Positions 63,311-64,000 of a DNA stretch of 64,000 nucleotides are shown in pieces (position 1 is the stretch's first letter; every line of letters starts with the position of its first letter). The notes under the pieces were generated by a model that did not search any database, had not been told where the DNA came from, and worked only from the letters and a program-made list of their open reading frames with translations. The DNA lies in contig CM030936.1 in assembly GCA_018136815.1 (NCBI GenBank), positions 1,843,694 through 1,907,693 on the forward strand, written 5' to 3'. Made by a program: the position numbers and the translations under genes. Source of the stretch: Isochrysis galbana (lineage: Eukaryota > Haptophyta > Isochrysidales > Isochrysidaceae).

Positions 63311-63889
63311 CTATGGGCCGGCCTCGCTGGCGACATGCCCCACAGCTTCCTGCGAGCCGCTCTCGGACTTCCCCTCGTCCTGTGCGCTCCGCGACAGCAT
63401 CTTGCGCTGCTTGTTACTAAGTAGATCTCCCCTTTCCCTCGCCGCCGCCGCCGCCCGATCGCGCTCGCCCAAGACCCGCTTGATCATCGCCATGGACTTG
63501 CGCGTCATGCGCAACCGCTCTGGGTATGGCATCGAGGTTTTCCGCTTCTCGTGCATCATCTTGACGGAGTAGAGCATGTTGCGCTCACGCATGAGCACAA
63601 CCCAGAGCTTCTGCAGATCATCGTCGCTCTTAAGCCGGATCTCCGATGCCGACCACCGGCGGCCAGGTGGCGGCAGGTTGGGGTCGACCTCATACGGGTC
63701 GACAAACGCCTCAAGGAAGTGGCTCAGCTCGAGCGAGGAGGCGGGCGGGTCGTCATCGGAGCGTTGGGGCGCATCAGAAGAGCGAAGTCGTGCCTGCTGC
63801 GCCAGCGCGGATGGCGCACGCAGCGTGGGGCGCACGCAAGGCCGGCTGAGCTGCAGTGCCGAGTGGGCGGCGCGCAGCGCGGCGCGCAT
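63311..63889 (-). CDS. MRPL47: Mitochondrial ribosomal protein L47 (uL29m)
   Basis: Large-subunit mitoribosomal protein at the exit-tunnel side. A 192-aa single exon; the ATG at 63889 gives an Arg/Ala/Ser-rich mitochondrial presequence (MRAALRAAHSALQLSRPCVR). The conserved MRP-L47 core follows: LSHFLEAFVDPYEVDPNLPP, GRRWSASEIRLKSDDDLQKL and WVVLMRERNMLYSVKMMHEK. The G-R-x-W-x-A-x-E-x-R-x-K-S-x-x-DL-x-KLW signature is diagnostic. A basic region (RLRMTRKSMAMIKRVLGERD) and a polar tail end the protein. No intron seen. Confidence 0.93.
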   Translation of the reverse strand: MRAALRAAHSALQLSRPCVRPTLRAPSALAQQARLRSSDAPQRSDDDPPASSLELSHFLEAFVDPYEVDPNLPPPGRRWSASEIRLKSDDDLQKLWVVLMRERNMLYSVKMMHEKRKTSMPYPERLRMTRKSMAMIKRVLGERDRAAAAARERGDLLSNKQRKMLSRSAQDEGKSESGSQEAVGHVASEAGP

Positions 63890-64000
63890 CGCCGCCGACA
63901 GGGAGACGTGAGAGATATACCGCAGGGGGCAAGCCACGGGGAGAGAGACGCGGAACGAACGAGGGCGTACTTCTACTCTTCTCTGAGTAAAAATCAGGAC
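63890..64000. promoter_or_regulatory. 5' flank of MRPL47
   Basis: Short upstream stretch reaching the window edge; no element recognised. Confidence 0.3.

Overview
The window is nuclear DNA of a eukaryote. Genes carry short spliceosomal introns, N-termini look like organelle presequences, and GC-rich unique sequence is interrupted by many transposable-element relics, homopolymer G/C runs and microsatellites. A MenF/MenD (phylloquinone) gene and several ER-type leaders followed by transit-like stretches point to a photosynthetic alga, probably with a secondary plastid. I favour a haptophyte or a related chromist, partly because 3 of the 16 introns I can define by protein homology are GC-AG. 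This placement is inference from the sequence; no search was run.

Host genes, left to right: methionine aminopeptidase 2 (2028-4056, -), SET-domain methyltransferase (7039-9069, +), a secreted or plastid TIM-barrel-like protein (11773-12696, -) divergent from a fused PanB-PanC pantothenate enzyme (13481-16159, +), a mitochondrial-carrier-type transporter (19361-20902, -), a small LOTUS-like protein (21334-21891, +), an RsuA-type pseudouridine synthase (23170-25036, -), a transcriptional cyclin (38996-40642, +), a RUS/DUF647 protein (44815-46194, +), ankyrin sequence (47820-48365, -), a GT92-like glycosyltransferase (49369-51090, -), a MenF(N-terminal)-MenD fusion (54155-57345, -), an ankyrin protein with a long 8-residue repeat tail (60107-61216, -) and mitochondrial ribosomal protein L47/uL29m (63311-63889, -). 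They look like independent housekeeping and organelle genes. There is no operon logic; two steps of vitamin metabolism (pantothenate, phylloquinone) are each carried on fused genes.

Mobile DNA fills most of the rest. The outstanding item is a 6.3-kb single open frame (27156-33491) of a Ty3/gypsy chromovirus. Its N-terminus, where Gag would be expected, is a phage-type DNA cytosine-methyltransferase-like domain. It is followed by aspartic protease, reverse transcriptase, RNase H, integrase and chromodomain. A decayed inverted copy of the methyltransferase end lies at 10290-11130, so the fusion belongs to an element family and is not an assembly accident. Related reverse-transcriptase relics lie at 17401-17645 and 59201-59845. 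Other elements are a piggyBac-like transposase (35092-37221), a Ty1/copia RNase H tail (42660-43070) with a leader repeated in inverted form at 9430-9960, and a DIRS-like RT scrap (26015-26205).

A second pattern is a dispersed family of short GC-rich repeats. Each is capped by a short palindrome whose arms change together between copies (for example CTATCAG/CTGATAG versus GAACTAAGT/ACTTAGTTC), usually next to a CATGG or CAATGG motif. Host gene pieces lie beside them: a cytochrome b561 domain fragment twice (41750-42010, 57995-58420) and an inverted duplicate of the glycosyltransferase first exon (46672-46891). A 350-bp AT-rich coding island (42021-42369) differs sharply in composition from its surroundings.
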